Assembly (NCBI GenBank): GCA_021613335.1
Contig: JAJTWR010000437.1
Location: 1-64,000 of the forward strand
Direction: 5' to 3'
DNA from: Whitmania pigra
Lineage: Eukaryota; Annelida; Clitellata; Hirudinida; Haemopidae
DNA length: 64,000 nucleotides
Shown here in pieces: positions 63,107 through 64,000 of this stretch (its first letter is position 1; each line of letters begins with the position of its first letter). Position numbers and translations under genes: made by a program. Under the pieces are notes generated by a model. The model was not told where the DNA came from. It saw nothing but the letters and a program-made list of their open reading frames with translations, and ran no database searches.

Positions 63107-63240
63107 CTCCTGCTGTTGTTTAAATAGACTTTCGCTAGGACTTCAAACAAAGGAGTCCACTGCTATGCGCTGAGTCACTGTTGCTGTCCTGCACGTTTGT
63201 GGCCTGGCGGAGTTGTGGGCCGAAGTTCTATGCCCGACGT
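63107..63240 (-). repeat. LINE-derived segment hosting the SINE
   Basis: Related to 14350-14465 on the plus strand. Together with 62890-62961 ('ttcctcatggaatgcccaga') it looks like a LINE post-RT segment ('FLMECP') into which the SINE inserted. Confidence 0.5.
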
Positions 63241-63545
63241 TCCTAGTGTTTGTGCGCCTGGAGCTTGTGTGTGATGATGCAAGTAGGACGAAGTTCAGTG
63301 TCCAACACGCGTGCGTTCCACAGACACCACATTAACTCAAACCATAAATAGGTCTATTCCTGATAAATATTCATGCGCTACCTGATTGGCATTGTAACAT
63401 TTGTAACAATCTGATCTAGAAGTGCTTCTGTGTTTACAAGAACGATCTTGTTTGCACACATTTTATGTTAATGAATCAAGAACCTAAAACTGGATTGTGT
63501 GTCACCATGTGTGAAGTGGATGTTAATAAAATATATACATATACA

Positions 63546-64000
63546 CAGTGTTGTAAAAGTTACCTCATTTTGGTAACTAGTTACAAGTAAAAGTAATAGC
63601 TCAAAAAGCTACTTAAGTATAAGTAAGAGTATTGTCTTAAAAAGTTACTCAATTAAAAGTAAAAAGTTACAGCATCCAAAAGTTACTTTTAAGTAAAAAT
63701 TACAAGTAACTTTGATGCCGCCATTATTGTTATCATACAGCATTCTTTTGGTGTTTTTATTATTTATTACAATCACAAACATTTGTTAATTTTTAACATA
63801 ACTAAGTCCTCGAATAGTTTATCACTCATTATGGTCCTTCGGCTGTTCATACCAGCATAGCTGAATAAACGTTCAACAGCTGCACTAGCTGGCAGAGGAG
63901 CGTTCAACTGGATAAATAATGTTCATGTCATCTGATCAGTCTTGAAGATACTGCATCAGAATATCAGTTGACCTTGTGCAATTGAAGAAACTATCTTCAA
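63546..64000 (-). mobile_element. hAT (Ac/Tip100-like) element, cut by the window end
   Basis: Starts CAGTGTTGTAAAAGTTACCT with many subterminal 'aagtaaaagta' words. Minus strand 63910-63795 reads PLPASAAVERLFSYAGMNSR then RTIMSDKLFEDLVMLKINK, the hAT dimerisation domain of the transposase C-terminus. The element continues past 64000. Same family as 40177-42759. Confidence 0.82.

Overview
This window is animal (metazoan) nuclear DNA: AT-rich, with intron-split host genes and a very high load of transposable elements. I see no bacterial operons or bacterial-style genes. The species cannot be fixed from the sequence. A displaced 18S rRNA piece and two ordinary animal genes only say 'animal, probably an invertebrate'.

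Two host genes carry the cellular content. (1) On the minus strand from about 25.92 kb down to 2.54 kb is MSH4, the meiosis-specific MutS homologue. I could place about 17 exons with matching splice phases, including a 13-nt micro-exon and a GC-AG intron. Its introns of 1.9, 3.3, 5.1 and 8.4 kb are filled with transposons. (2) On the plus strand from about 45.09 to 52.26 kb is a TBC1D15/TBC1D17-type Rab GTPase-activating protein. It has 14 exons that all join in frame and both catalytic fingers of the TBC domain are present.

Nearly everything else is mobile DNA. 3-13 kb (MSH4 intron): a full-length Tc1/mariner-type element and an internally deleted sister copy, a LINE, a pogo fragment, a foldback element whose long arms are built from a short repeated motif, an R2-like LINE piece, and a fresh 337-bp tandem duplication. 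14-22 kb: tRNA-derived SINEs, a hAT MITE, Helitron helicase remnants, LINE pieces and a Gypsy integrase split by LINE debris. 23-30 kb: pogo/Tigger-type, hAT and Merlin remnants. 30.3-38.3 kb: a three-level nest, in which a pogo-like element contains a young Copia retrotransposon (identical-looking LTRs, GATCT target duplication) whose gag start is split by a MITE holding a degenerate TTAGGG array. 38.5-44.7 kb: LINE, a hAT composite that encloses an 18S rRNA fragment, a second Copia piece, a ZMYM1-like hAT and a SINE. 52.3-64 kb: back-to-back hAT pieces, a GC-richer CR1-type LINE, piggyBac, a MULE-like element interrupted by a Gypsy element (tRNA-Trp primer site), then hAT and micro-SINE insertions, a mariner fragment, a SINE, and the start of another hAT.

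The most unusual thread is a short conserved sequence, the 3' tail shared by two tRNA-derived SINE families. It recurs at a dozen or so sites. At least two copies are 49-bp tail-only units, each flanked by a perfect 12-bp target-site duplication, which suggests that the tail alone can be retroposed.
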